Part shown: positions 36,131-48,600 of the stretch, piece after piece
Numbering within the stretch: the stretch's first letter is position 1
Layout of the letters: each line of letters starts with the position of its first letter
NCBI RefSeq assembly: GCF_000224145.3
Contig: NC_020179.2
Coordinates: 1,102,406-1,166,405, forward strand
Direction of reading: 5' to 3'
From: Ciona intestinalis
Taxonomy: Eukaryota > Chordata > Ascidiacea > Phlebobranchia > Cionidae
DNA: 64,000 nucleotides
Made by a program: the position numbers and the translations under genes
The notes under the pieces: generated by a model
The model's input: the letters and a program-made list of their open reading frames with translations, nothing else
The model's database searches: none
What the model was told of the DNA's origin: nothing

Positions 36131-39100
36131 ATGGCTTTTAAAGGATTTGGTACAAGCAACACAGGCTCAGGAGGTGGCTTTAGTTTTGGGTAAGCTAAAA
36201 ACAATATATATGTGATTATTGGATTTAGTATGTCCATTTTATCACTTATTTCAATGTTATGGTTCAAGGCTTGATGCTGCTACCATTGTACACTGGTTAT
36301 GCGTATGTGTTCTTGACCAAGACACTTAACAACAATTGCTCAAACCTAGTGGTTTTTAATGGGTTGTCTAAATACTAAATTGTGGCACAAAATAATTACT
36401 TAACAAATTACATATGTGGTAACTCGTAAGCGGTCACAAGGTTTATAAAACAAGGCACATGTATTATAACTACCGTTGTTTCCCCACAATGCGAGGGTAA
36501 AACAAGTTAACATATTAACATTATTTAATCACTACACAGAGCTTCTAGTTCAACAGCAGCAACAAAAACAACACAAAGTTCCACTGGATTCTCGTTTGGT
36601 GCTCCAGCCACTGCGTCTACAGGGCTGGGCTTTGGTGCCAAACCTACTGTATCTGCACCAAGCTTAGGTATAAATTTTGTATATTAAAATATGGTACTTG
36701 TCTGCCGAAAATGGCAGGTCAAACTCTCAGGTAGCGTATGCAAGTTCGTTACTTTTCGTAGGCATGCTCACATTAGTTAAAATTAGTGCGCAAATTTTAC
36801 ACATTTCGAAGTCACGTTAAAAACGGCACAATAAATTTTGAATCTTTATGCCTATATAAATTTATATGCTAATATATTACGTTCTTTTATTTCACATTCT
36901 ATTGCTTGTGTATATTTTACCTAATCTCAGCATATTTTATCACTTCACATATAATTTAAACCTGGTATTACAGGAGCAAACCAGTCTAAACCAGCTGCAA
37001 CTGGATTCTCACTTGGTGGGTCTGCAACTACTAAACCAACTTTGGGTTTTGGACAAAGTATGTATTGTTTAACTACTAGGGTTTAATTTTTATTTGGGTT
37101 TGGGGTGTGGAATTTAAAATAAGACTTAAATGCATATTAAGCACTGTATTGATTGGCCATGTTATAGGCTAAAATTAGTTATTATTATTAAAGGATTATT
37201 GTGAATTGTGATAAATTGTAAATTCTATAAATATAATCCGGATCTAGTGCTCATGCAGTTGTCCGATTCTCTTAACGAAATAACAGTCAGGACCAAATGC
37301 CACAAAATATCTAGTCGACAAAAATTAGTTGAACTGTTCTGTTTAAACCAGAGACTGATGATGCCATTTTAGGCAAAATATAAATCTAACAGATTTCTCG
37401 CACTTAAAACTGACTGTAATTTCGTCATGAGAATCGTCCAACTTCATGAGCACTAGATAAAGATCGATAGAAGGCTAAAAAATGTTCCCTCTCTATAAAA
37501 ATATATAAAAAAATTAATATATATATATAATATATAAAAAAAAATTAAAAAAAACAATGACCCACAAAGAAAATATATGGTAACTCGTAAGCTGGCATGA
37601 GGTGTATGAACACCCGTGTTACATCGACTAGTTTCCCAGTCACGTGAGGATAAAGCAAGTAACTTAAAGCAAGTAAACTCAAATTTTTTTTTCACCATTG
37701 ACTTTAATTGTAAGTCTATTTTCTCAATCAGCTGCCTCTACTGCAAGCACTGCATCAGCTTTAACCCTTGGTTCCACCCAACCACAAACTACCAAACCAG
37801 CATTTAAGGGGCTGGGAGGTGTTGATTTAACTTCTACTGCATCAACAAGTAATGGAAATGGGAATAAAAACAACGGGATAAGCCAGGCGGTCAAGGATCA
37901 AGGGGTACCCGAGGAAATATGCAAAGATGTGAAGGCTTTTGAGTATGAAATATTTTATTAATATTTTATGTGTGAATCGAATATTCGTTCTATAAAGGTT
38001 AGGTTCTATTAACAGGCATGCCATGCTAGGATTTGGCCATAGTTTGCTTATTACTCCAACATTGTATGTGAGCAATGATATTATTATATTCTATATTGGT
38101 GAGGGTATTTTAGATTAATAAATTGCATGCCTTTTTTGCTTAGGAATAGGATTTTGTAATTGTAGAATTTAAAAAAGCAGATATCTTTTTTCAATACATA
38201 CTCGGTTATTTTTGCTACCGGGCATGATGTAAATAACCTTCCAACAAACGGCAGAAAAAACTTTGGAAATACACTCGTTTTTTCATACCAGACGAGTGTT
38301 TGACATATTCTTTATATATTATCTGCTTTGTTCAAAGGAGTTACGTTCAAAAGCAAAAAAGCGAGAGCAATGAAGTAGGAAAGTTTTCTGTGCGATCTTT
38401 GCAGAAAATCAACGAAGAAATCAACAGTTTATCAGTTGCTGTTGGTACAATTTCTTCTGCTGTGCAAAGGTTAGCCATATTTTGTGTATTTGTCAATGTG
38501 TATATCATACTATATACTCTATAGTATATATATATATATTTGACATTAAGCTTAACTGTCAGACTGACACTGAAAAGTTTTTGAATGTAAAATATTTAAG
38601 AATATTATCACTGGTTAAAACTAAAAGTAAATTATAATCATTGCATTTATAAGTTTGACTCAATCTATAGTGGCAAATGTAAAATAAAATATATATGTAA
38701 TATACAAAATACAAGTATAGTATATTGGGGTGAAATGGTCATTTTCATTCTCCTTCATCGTTTCATTTTACCTTAATCACGATTTTTGAAACAGGGGTGT
38801 TTTAGCACCCTGTGTTGGACCGTAAAATTGATTTTACTTAGTGTTAAGGTGTTACGTGTTAGGTGTCTATACAAACAAAAGCAGACCTAAAATATATCAC
38901 ATTTGCTAAATTAATCAATGAGGTTCATTATGTTTGACAAATGACAACTATAGGTTAAACTGTATTTTAATATTGTTATTTGTCACCAAGTTTTACCAAA
39001 AATTAACAAAAACAGTACGCATATGCCAAATGGAAAATGCACTTTGTATGGTACAGGTACTTGTAGGTTAGCGTACAGATTGTAACAAACTATACAAAAT

Positions 39101-42100
39101 TTATCCAAATTTAATAGGAATAAGGCAGCCGTTGAATCGATACGAAATGAATTCACAAACCAGTTAAAAAATATGGAGATCGCCCATCGAACACAAGATA
39201 CACCTGCTGCATTACAACATGAAAATATTGCTCCTATCAAGTTAGTGTATTAAAACTGATACCTTTGTGCATCTAATTCTGTATAGCTTGTAAACTGTAA
39301 TTTACTTAGTAATCTGGATTTTGAGGTAAAATTTCACAGAAGAAATTTTGTGTTTATTATATAATTTAATCTATATATTTATATTTCAATACATGTATAT
39401 ATTTTTTTAAATTTGCCTTAATTTTTAGAATTAAAAAACTGTCTATGTTTTGTGGAAACTGTAATGTTACTTTAAATTTAGAATAAGCAAATAAATAATC
39501 ACCCATAAAGCTACATACGTGATATTTTTGGTATGTACATATATTATAAATAAACATAGTTTAATATATGCACCAGAATCACCACAACAACTGTATTCAA
39601 TAAATATTTCAGGTATTTCATTGACCTTGTATCAGAGTTTAGTATCAGCATGCAGTCATACAGACACCAGATGGAAGAATTAGAAAACCATTTACATTCG
39701 CTTGCTCAACCCTCTGGCATGAACCCACAAGGTAAATCACTTTGTTGAAGTTTTAAAATTTACTGGATTTAGAAAATTTTCTGTTTTTTTCTGTTAAAAT
39801 TTAAAGTTGCTTAATTAAAGCTACATACAGCAATAGAAAAACATCTGTTAAAAAACCTTGTGACATTGAACGCCATTTTGTGTCCAAAATTACACTGTTT
39901 GTTTCCCAAATATGTTTCCCAAATAATTTAACTTTAAACACCCTAATATAACAACTGTTTTTTCCCACAGACTTATCTATGGCTTTGTGTAAAATGCAGG
40001 AAAGTTTTATAACTTTGGCTTCAAATCTACATTCAATACATGACAGTGTGAAGGTAAAACGACTTTTTCCTAAATTCTGAATAGAATGAGTCGTTGATTT
40101 TTGATCTGTGAACAGTGTCTTGTAGCAAGTGTAAAGTACTCGCAAAATGGTTGGGTTTAACGCTAGTCAATGCTATCATCGTGGGTGTATGTGTCCTTGG
40201 GCAAGACACTGAATGACAATTGCTCCAACCCAGTGGTTACTGGTCACTAATGGGTTGTCCAAGTTGTCAGTCATACATCAAAATGAAAAAATTCAAAAAA
40301 ATAATCACTCACAAAGTAACATACATGGTAACTCCTAGGCTTGCATGAGGTTTTCCGGCCAGGCGAGAATAAAGCAAGTTACATTCATTTATAAATGATA
40401 TGAATTCATTTACATTGTAATACAGAAATATATATATATTATTATCATATTATCCCATACATTATAATGTATTCCCATACAAAATATAATACCCCAAACC
40501 CATACATTTGCAGCACATCAAAGAGCAATACCTGGCTTATAGAAAAGTTGTTCATGGCGATCATACAGATATATTTAAGCAAAATATTCCAGGTATTAAT
40601 GCATATCATAATAAATACTTACATTTTAAATACAAACTGTCGTTGTAAACATTATTCTGACGTAATAATTTGGAAGTATTATGTAGTAGAGTGGGGGAAG
40701 AGGGACACCTTTAGCACATGCCACATGGTATCCAAATATCCTGATTCTTGAACGTTTTTCAAACATTTAATAAGGGTTTAGGGGAGTCGTGAGGATACAG
40801 TTTTATAATTCTTTAAATGTTCTTTGTTTACTACCAAATAGGACGAGAAAATAGAATAAAAGGTGTCCCATCTTCCCCCACCCTACTATATACTGGTCTA
40901 GCTTCCTAATTGCAATCTATGAGTGTGATATGTCCAAATAGAATTATGTTTCTAAATTGTAAATCAGTTTTAAAATACATAAACAAAACAGTTTTGAGCT
41001 CTATTAAAAATAGTAGCCTATTGAAAACAGAATTTAAACAATTTTATTATTTTTTATACAAATATACTCAATTTTTTTATAATTACAAACTTTTAAGTTC
41101 TAAACACAAAATATTTTACTAAATTTTTTCAATAAATTTTTATTCTCAGTTCCAGCGAAGAGCAAGAAAATTGAAGGGCCGTCAGCTTTCAGCAACTTGA
41201 GTAATGTTGCAGCACTCGCAATGGCTTCAATGTTACAACAGCCACAACAACAACAACAACAGGCTCCCCCACAACAAGGATTTTTGGGACAAACCAAAAG
41301 TATTTTGTTAAACTGTTTTAAAATAAATATAATGACTACTTAAAAAGCAAGAGTATTTTGTTTAAGCTGTTTTAAAATAAATTCCAGGTCCATTAGCATG
41401 CTTTTTCCTGAAACCTCACCCATATAGATTAGAATGACTTACTTTTACATAAATTTATATAGACAACTACAACTAGTCAACTACTGTTGACAGGCTACAA
41501 AAAATAACTAGATTAAATTTTAAGGTATGAAATATTAATCTTGTGTTGCTTGCTTTTTTATTGCCGTTTTCTCTCTAAGCATTTGTTTAAACTTTTTACA
41601 TCACTAAAGATGGTTTTAGTTTTTAAACTGGAACTTATAAATAGTAAGTTATGGACCTTAATGTTGGTATTGAGATTTAAGACTAATCAAAATATATTTA
41701 ATATTTCTTTTCAGCTACTAACACATTATTTGGTGGCAATGCTTCAGGCAGTTTATTTGGTTCAACAAAACCTACAGTTACAACTGGCAGCTTATTTGGC
41801 TCCAAACCTACGTTAAGCACGACTGGTTTTGGAGGTTTTGGTTCCACTAATACTTTGAAACCAGCTCTCAGTGCAGGTAGGTGGTTTAATAAAAGTTTTT
41901 ATCATTTAACTTACCGTATTTAAGCACTGGCATAATATATTATGTTCCAGGTTGCAAAATTTATGGATGTGTCTAGTGTCTATGGGCAATTCACTTTAAC
42001 AGTCATTTTTTCTGCCTTTTAACTGTTAGTTTGGCATTTTTTAAAGTTTCCTTATTTTTGGCTGGTACCGTGGCTATGGTTTAATCACTGCCACAGTTAA

Positions 42101-42475
42101 CAGAGATATCAGGTTCAATTCATTTTTTCAACCGCTATCCATTAAACAATCACTCTTACAAGTTTTATACGTGGTAACTTGTTTGTACACACGAGGTGTA
42201 TGAAACAGAACACCAGTGTTATAATGTCTAACATTGCCCTGCCACACAAGGATAAATAAGCTAAATCATTGATTTAAAATTTTCTGTTTTTAGGGATTAG
42301 GCCAAATGTGGCCAATATTTACCCAACAGCCAATCTGCCAAATTACATTTTCTTTAAATTCCTTACAGGTTTAGCCACCTCAACAAGTGGAAATATGTTT
42401 TTTGGAGGCAGCACCACATTTAGCTCAAGTGCTGGCTTGCTTAACTCATCAACTGGCAAGCGTAATAAAAAATGA
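36131..42475 (+). CDS. NUP58: Nucleoporin NUP58/NUPL1 (FG nucleoporin of the central channel)
   Basis: Twelve exons: 36131-36189, 36540-36667, 36974-37057, 37732-37942, 38338-38469, 39118-39240, 39613-39731, 39971-40053, 40514-40592, 41150-41299, 41715-41876 and 42369-42475; 478 residues (human about 599). NUP58 joins NUP62 and NUP54 in the nuclear pore channel through coiled coils. The N-terminus has FG repeats (GFSFGAPATAS, GLGFGAKP, TLGFGQ). A conserved helical core spans exons 4-9: ISQAVKDQGVPEEICKDVKA, IAHRTQDTPAALQHEN, YRHQMEELENHLHSLAQPSG, DLSMALCKMQESF and IKEQYLAYRKVV. Exon 10 has AALAMASML and a short poly-Gln. The C-terminus returns to FG-like repeats (TLFGG, SLFGS, GFGGFGS) and ends GKRNKK. 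Introns 1, 3, 8 and 11 hold SINE copies, intron 3 a long-TIR element, intron 9 a MITE. Confidence 0.95.
36245..36512 (+). repeat. Composite SINE (NUP58 intron 1)
   Basis: Degenerate head with a B-box-like GGTTCAAGGCTTG, middle CAAGACACTTAACAACAATT, tail GTGGTAACTCGTAAGCGG...GAGGGTAAA. Confidence 0.75.
37242..37458. repeat. 217-bp inverted-repeat element with about 49-bp TIRs (NUP58 intron 3)
   Basis: The left arm starts ATCTAGTGCTCATGCAGTTG. The right arm is its reverse complement with few changes (starts ATCTAGTGCTCATGAAGTTG on the minus strand). Unrelated to subfamilies A and B. Confidence 0.85.
37578..37680 (+). repeat. SINE tail fragment (NUP58 intron 3)
   Basis: GGTAACTCGTAAGCTGGCAT ... 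GAGGATAAAGCAAGTAAC. Confidence 0.75.
38206..38312 (+). repeat. Partial copy of foldback element (NUP58 intron 4)
   Basis: GCTACCGGGCATGATGTAAATAACC and TTTTTTCATACCAGACGAGT match the two arms of the element at 48418-48600. Confidence 0.5.
40158..40390 (+). repeat. Composite SINE (NUP58 intron 8)
   Basis: GTGTCCTTGGGCAAGACACT, CTCCAACCCAGTGGTTACTG, then ATGGTAACTCCTAGGCTTGC and a GAGAATAAAGCAAGTTACAT end. Confidence 0.85.
40684..40892 (+). repeat. MITE, subfamily A (NUP58 intron 9)
   Basis: Near-consensus copy; right end AAAGGTGTCCCATCTTCCCC. Confidence 0.9.
42066..42262 (+). repeat. Composite SINE (NUP58 intron 11)
   Basis: tRNA-like head with GGTTCAATTC; tail CGAGGTGTATGAAACAGAAC then AAGGATAAATAAGC. 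Confidence 0.75.
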
Positions 42476-44010
42476 GGTATTTATATTCTACACTCTGTGG
42501 ACGGAAATTGTTGCCAATTATGAATAAACTTTTGTTGAATTTTGTGGAGATCAGCGTGTTATGGTTTAGGCATCTTATGTTTTTTATTATTTCCATAACA
42601 CTTTTTAACCATTCAACACAACTGTATTTAAAATTGCGAGTAAAAGACATTTTTGCAAACGCAACAGAAAACTTATTTCAGCTGTTGTGCGCAAAAAGTT
42701 GACAGAAAATGAACAGTTTTTTGTAAGTTAAACATAGATTGTTGGAATGAGTTGATAAAAAGTAGCAAAGTGCACCAATATGGTCTGTTTGACTTGCATG
42801 TCAATCAGAGAGAACCACATTCATATATGTGCTGTAACTGTACAATAATCTTGTCAGACGTTTCCAGGGGTTACAGAAATGACTTGTAATACTTGAAGAA
42901 AGAAATTACACAGCTTCAGGTTCAATTTCATGTAGGGAGAGAAACCACACAGATTTTAAAATGTGTCGGAAAAAAGCAAAAGCGCAATGAACAAAAAGCA
43001 CAAAATAGATTTTTTGAAAAAAACTTGACTTTTCAGGTCGAAATCAAGTTGTAATGGTGTGCATAAGTGCTTTTAACAAAAACACAATGTGTGAACAACT
43101 AATTATAAGAGGTGGGCTAACTTTTAGACTGTTTTTGAAATTAAGTTACATAGTAACCTACAAATTGGTAGCAGAAAAATATGTTTTGTTTATTTTGCGT
43201 TAATTTTCAAATACTTTTGGGTAAATAAATGCCATAGCTTGCCGACCCTATTTCAATGAAACAAATTGAAAGTTTGACTTCCATAAAAAGAAGAAAATAC
43301 CCCATATTTTATACAGTTACTACCTACTATGCTAAATGTCAATAGCATTTATACTTGCTAGTCAATGTAAGAAAAAAATTCATTTTTAACTCATGAAACC
43401 GAAACAGTTGGAAAAGAAATATATATGTAGAATAATTTTAAAGAAAAAATAAAGTGTTTTATTAAGGTTGCTACAATGGGAGGAAAATTACAAGACAATT
43501 GCCATACTGCATTCAAAAACAACATGTCCATATTTTGCAGTTTTCGGCATAAAATTGAAGAAAAAACTACTATACAATAATATATGACAAAACTCAAAAA
43601 AAAAAATTACCCTAGCCGAATCACCACATTATACAAAGTAATTACAATGCATTTCAATAGAAACCACAAGTTGAAAAGGAACCACGTTGCCAGGCTTGGT
43701 ATAATCACCGTTCTTGGCAAATTATAATGAACTTCAGCGCGCCACTATATTTTACCAAAGCGTTTGTCAGGGTAAAAAATCTAAATTAGAGCTTCTCAAA
43801 TCCGGGGTCACGAACCCCCCAAAAATTGTAACTTTCTGGGTTTGCCGAGAATTTACCAATTTTACACCAAGTACTGCATATATTTACTATAACCACAAAG
43901 AAATATTGAAAAATTTTAGGAGACAAAAAGGTTTTAGTTTGGGAAGCCCTAATTTATGTCATACCCAGCGCTGAGTTGAGGCAGTTTCAATAAGAAATAT
44001 GGAGAACTTG
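42476..44010. other. Convergent intergenic NUP58 / UBL3
   Basis: AT-rich 3' flanks. One short inverted-repeat element at 43782-43955; otherwise nothing recognised. Confidence 0.4.
43782..43955. mobile_element. Short hAT-like non-autonomous remnant
   Basis: Ends are inverted repeats (TTAGAGCTTCTCAAATCC at left; TTAGGGCTTCCCAAACT on the minus strand at right). GGGGTCACGAACCCCC near the left end resembles hAT termini. No transposase. Confidence 0.45.
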
Positions 44011-47000
44011 TCATAGTATTGTGCAGCATAGTCGACAGCCAGAGTCTTGACCTTTCTCTTTTTCTTGTTGCTCTACGGATATAAATGCAATAAAATAAAA
44101 AAATATATAAAATATAGTATCAATGCAGTTTTGAGTAAGAAATGTTTATATATAAAAAGAAAGAGTTTTTATTAAAAAAATGAATTAAAAAAACTACATT
44201 TCATTTTGTAGTAGTTACAAATTAGGAATATAAATTACATTAACATTTACAGTGGCAAAAATCTATTTTAATACCCTTTTGTTGCATTTAATATTCTGTT
44301 TGTAAATTTAAACCATCCATTTTTGGTGGACCATTTGCAAGTAATCTAGCTTGGTTATTCTACATTTCAGATATCAGATTCATATCTTGTTTTACAAATC
44401 GTATACATATCTGGTAGCTTACTGCTATTGCATCTACACTCTAATTCATAGAGTTAATCCATAAATCAATATCTAGCATTTACTGATTGAAGGATAACAT
44501 TGTCTATACAGAATAATTATTTTTTTTAAAATACCTTCTTTTTCAAGGCGATAATTAAACCGTAAACTTTTTACATGAAATGAAAAAAGTAACTTTATAA
44601 ATGACTCAAAAAAAACACATTTAATAGAGTTTGCGTAGGCATTTTAAATGACCCACAAAAAACATTTTGTATATCCTTTAATGTGGGTATTTAGCAAAAA
44701 AATCAGTTTGTATGAAATTGAAAAAGCTAAGCTAAATGAATTGTTTTTATAATTACCATATCACTCTATGCATATCTATGTATGTCTTACTTTAGCGATT
44801 TTTAATGCTTTCGGTCTCTTGTACAATACATATGTTATACATATTATATATATATTTAAAATATTGTAAATTATTTTTTTACAATATTTTGGTAACTTGT
44901 GAGTTGTGACCAATCAACAAAACAAAAAGTTTCAAATTTTACCCCCAAAAATCAGGAAATATAAAATGTTCACTGTTAACCACATTAATTAGTTTCGAAT
45001 TAATTATAAGACAAATATTTGTGCAGAATTCATTCTTCACAGTTGTCTATAAGTATTATATGCTATGTCATAATATTAAGAGCATAAAACTGATTAGAAA
45101 TTACAATTATTCATGGTTTAATCTTTCATGTGTCTTGCGCCAAATGCAAGCCATTTACCCGTAAAATTTCAACATCCGTGTATTTAAAGAAATATATGCA
45201 TGTTTGATTTTAAAGTCTGGGGAAAAAATGTAACAAATAAGTTACCTAATTTGTTAAACAATATGCCAAATGGTTTATAAGTTATGGAATGTTAAATTTG
45301 GACAGTTCAGTTGTGCATGCACTTTCCAGTTATTTTAAATCAATACACTGCGTACACCTTTATTTATTTTACAACAGTGTATACACTGCAATATACACCA
45401 AGTACTTTACGTAACTTTGTTAAAATTTAACTTTTATCAGCAAAAAAACAAAAATTCGCTTTAACAACTACATTATAATGAAGTGCTTATCTATTTTCTT
45501 AAAGTTAAGCCAAAGCCAATTGATTTCACCTGAGAATAAAAAGCCAATGTACAATGCCCTATAGGCTAATCAATGGTCTCAGTACATAAGATCGACCCTA
45601 CAACACAGTGGCATGCTAAACATAGCCAATAATTTCAGTGCATTTGTATGAAATAGTGCTGTGGCGTGTTATTTTGCTTAGCGCCTTTAATCTACACTTG
45701 TGGAATAGAAATGGGAACTCTATTATAATGTTTATTTTCTAAGCAATTTTCAGCTGTTAATGGTATACTATACAATTCTTTATATGACATACATTGTCCC
45801 TAAATGCTGTATGGGTCTTTTTAAAAACAATATCATTCCTATATAAAATTAGTAATAGTAACTGTTAATTGCTGCAATTGTTTGCGAAAATTCTAGTTTA
45901 AATGCATTGTAATTTGTACAATTAAAGTTTCAAAATACCTAACAATTAATTTATGATGAATTGTAGTTTTAATTGTTTATAACACATATATCACATGAAT
46001 ATCACATTTTTACCTTGNNNNNNNNNNNNNNNNNNNNNNNNNNNNNNNNNNNNNNNNNNNNNNNNNNATGTGCAGACATTTTCAGGATATGCAAAAGTTA
46101 TAATAAGGTGTATAGACTGCGTCTTACACCACACAACCTAAAATATCATGTTACTAGGGTAACAGTTTATATAAAGTAGGCTACATAATGTATATAGTAG
46201 GGTGGGACAAGACGGGACACCTTTGGCACATAATATCCAAATATCGTTGTGTTTTAAACAATTAACAACGGTCTATGGGAGTCGTGGGAATACGGTTTTA
46301 TAATTCTTTGAATGTTCTTTGTTTACTACCAAATGGGTCAAGAAAATAGAATAAACAGGTGTCCTACCTCCCCCACCCTACTATATATGTCTTTGAAATA
46401 TCACATTTTTTACCTTGTGCATTTGGTTCTGGCACCGTTGCTCTGGATACAAGATGCATAATGGTAGTTTTTCCTGATGGTATTTTTAAAGCTGAAAAAT
46501 ATATATGATTTTATAACCTGTTTTTTACATTAGTAGGTCACACGTGTATGCTCATTCATAGATTTTATTTTCCATAAACCTTTGAAAACTATGCGGTAGG
46601 ATGCACCAGGGGATCTGTGATTTAGCTCAGATTTTTTATAATAGCATACAAATCTAACAAAGTTACAATTTTAAGTAATTTGACCTTTAGCTTTTCTACA
46701 AAACAGTGTCAAATTTTTCAAACGTATAGCGTCAGTTTTTGAGCAATTTGTAGCGTACTAAAGTCACTACAAAAAGAAAGGTTAAAATATAGTCTTCATC
46801 AAATTAAACATTATGCTTATTGATCTGGTGCTACAGCAAGAGCACTTGTACAAACTCAATACCTCCAAGTGTGGCTTTCCCATGTAGAAATCTTCCTTGA
46901 TATATTAACCTTAGTACACCATGTTCTTCCACTGTATCCTCAGTCCATTCTACAAAAAAATTGTTACACTATAGTTTTCGTGTATTTCTGAGCATTGCAT

Positions 47001-48208
47001 AGAAATAAAAATTATATATATATGTCAGCAATTAAAATTGTCTACACTGAAATACATAGGAATAGCCCAGTCATTTGCTGTTATTATTTTCCTTTAATTT
47101 TTTTGGAATTTCAATGCATTGTGATACAAATAGAATGCAATAATATTACAATTACACAGTTACACTGCAAGCATGTGTTCACTATGTAACAAACAAACAC
47201 ATAAAATTTATATATGTATACTGCTTTCAACCTTTTTACATAGATGGCAACCTAATTAGATTACCAATTAATTATTGTAGATGCTTGGACATTTATTTTT
47301 TTTAAATACAACTTTTGATAAGCCCAATTAAAAATGATTTAATTTTAAAATAACATCAAAAAGGATTTTGTACCACCACTAAATCAAATGACAAAATTTT
47401 TGGTAATGTCTTAAGGGTAGAAGCGGTATTGTTGTTGTATAAGTTATCAACATATTGATATGAAACTGAAAGTAGCACAGTCAGAAGCTTTGTTTCATTG
47501 TTAAATTAAACCCTTTGTGTTTTAAATACTGGCTTTGCTACTGTCGGTAAAATCTTCCTCGCATCATATGATGTGTGTTAATGGTTAACCATATGAGCTA
47601 ATAGCACATACACTGATATACAACACACATATATTGCTTTAATGGAGCCATTACCTTCAGGCCAATTATCAAATACATGCTTGGTAACATCTGAAATGGT
47701 GTCACTTGGTAAGAATACAAATGAATGGGTGGCTCCACTGATGCGTAATAATTTCAGGCCAACCTGGAAAAGTAATTCTGCAATTTTTAATTCCATAAAA
47801 CTTTTAGTAATTTAAACTTTTTTTAATTTTACAGAACTTTCTCTTTCTCATCAGAACTAATACAAACCTTTAATTCTTTACAAGACTTAAACTACTTTGT
47901 GTATAAACACTGGGACTGGGTTCACATTTACTAATGTGTTTCTAACACTGTAGGTCAATGGTTAAAGTACTCACAATATAAACAAAGGTTGCTAGGTTCT
48001 AGGCCTTGTTGGGATGCAATCTTGGGCAAGACACTTAACAATAACATTAAATATTTCAAAAACCTAGCCTATGTGATTACGTGGTAACCTGTAAGTTGGC
48101 ATAAACTGTATAATACAGAACACCTTCATTATAACATTATTTTACCTGGTCTTTATTAGGAACAGCAGGCTGGTTTAACTTCGCTGTTTCTGTCATTTCA
48201 TTCTCCAT
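44011..48208 (-). CDS. UBL3: Membrane-anchored ubiquitin-like protein UBL3 (MUB family)
   Basis: Exons in transcript order: 48208-48146, 47763-47655, 46949-46863, 46491-46414 and 44072-44011; 132 residues (human 117). UBL3 is a prenylated ubiquitin-fold protein that sorts proteins to membranes and small extracellular vesicles. The fold is visible in GLKLLRISGATHSFVFLPSD, HVFDNWPEG, LRLIYQGRFLHGKATLGALK and SGKTTIMHLVSRATVPEPN. The last exon encodes QQEKEKGQDSGCRLCCTIL: a CaaX box (CTIL; final Leu predicts geranylgeranylation) with further Cys residues available for palmitoylation. It lies 2.3 kb from exon 4, across the assembly gap. The ATG directly follows an AG (CCCATAG/ATGG), with an in-frame TAG, as if the transcript starts at a trans-splice acceptor. 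It is convergent with NUP58. Confidence 0.93.
46018..46067. other. Assembly gap of 50 N
   Basis: Fixed-size run of N in UBL3 intron 4. The bases just left of it (45998-46017, ending ATATCACATTTTTACCTTG) nearly repeat those at 46398-46416, which run into exon 4. The two contig ends may be alternative alleles. Confidence 0.95.
46195..46388 (+). repeat. MITE, subfamily A (UBL3 intron 4)
   Basis: Near-consensus, in the contig segment right of the gap, ending 26 bases before exon 4. Confidence 0.9.
47940..48150 (+). repeat. Composite SINE with tRNA-like head (UBL3 intron 1)
   Basis: GTCAATGGTTAAAGTACTCA (A-box-like) and GCTAGGTTCTAGGCC (B-box-like), followed by CTTGGGCAAGACACTTAACA and the GTGGTAACC tail. 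It abuts the exon 1 donor. Confidence 0.75.
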
Positions 48209-48216
48209 CTATGGGT

Positions 48217-48365
48217 AATAATAAAACTTTATTTGTCTACTCGATTATGGTGGCAGAGATTTGAAATACTTTAAACGAAAACGCCAGATACAGCGACAAA
48301 ACAACAGTTGTTAAAAGAAGCTTACAGTTAAAAACATATTTACATTTAATCGGAAGAAAATATTA
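48217..48365 (+). repeat. Dispersed repeat E, just upstream of UBL3 start
   Basis: Shares GCGACAAAACAACAGTTGTTAA and CTTACAGTTAAAAACATATT with copies at 54620 and 55172. Confidence 0.65.
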
Positions 48366-48417
48366 ATTACATTAGGATGTGTAGTTCCCTTTATACAAAT
48401 GTTCTGTTACTTCTGCT

Positions 48418-48600
48418 ACCAGGCATAATGTAGATTATCTTTCAACGGCTCATCTGATATGAAAAAACTTGTGTATTTCTTATGTTCAGTCAATCATCTG
48501 ACGAGACTTCATTAGAAAATAATTTCACATCAGGAATACAGTAAGTTTTTCATACCAGATGAACCATTGAAAGATTATTTACTTCATAAAATGTATATAA
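48418..48600. repeat. Foldback element with about 45-bp arms
   Basis: Left arm AATGTAGATTATCTTTCAAC...CATCTGATATGAAAAA; right arm is its reverse complement (AAGTTTTTCATACCAGATGA...). A partial relative lies at 38206. Confidence 0.7.

Noticed and set aside
38718-38775. Possible MITE fragment in NUP58 intron 5
   Set aside because: Only a weak match to the terminus (TATTGGGGTGAAATGG); too short to support.
43714-43974. 86-codon plus ORF near the UBL3 3' end
   Set aside because: Overlaps a short hAT-like remnant; the reading frame looks incidental.
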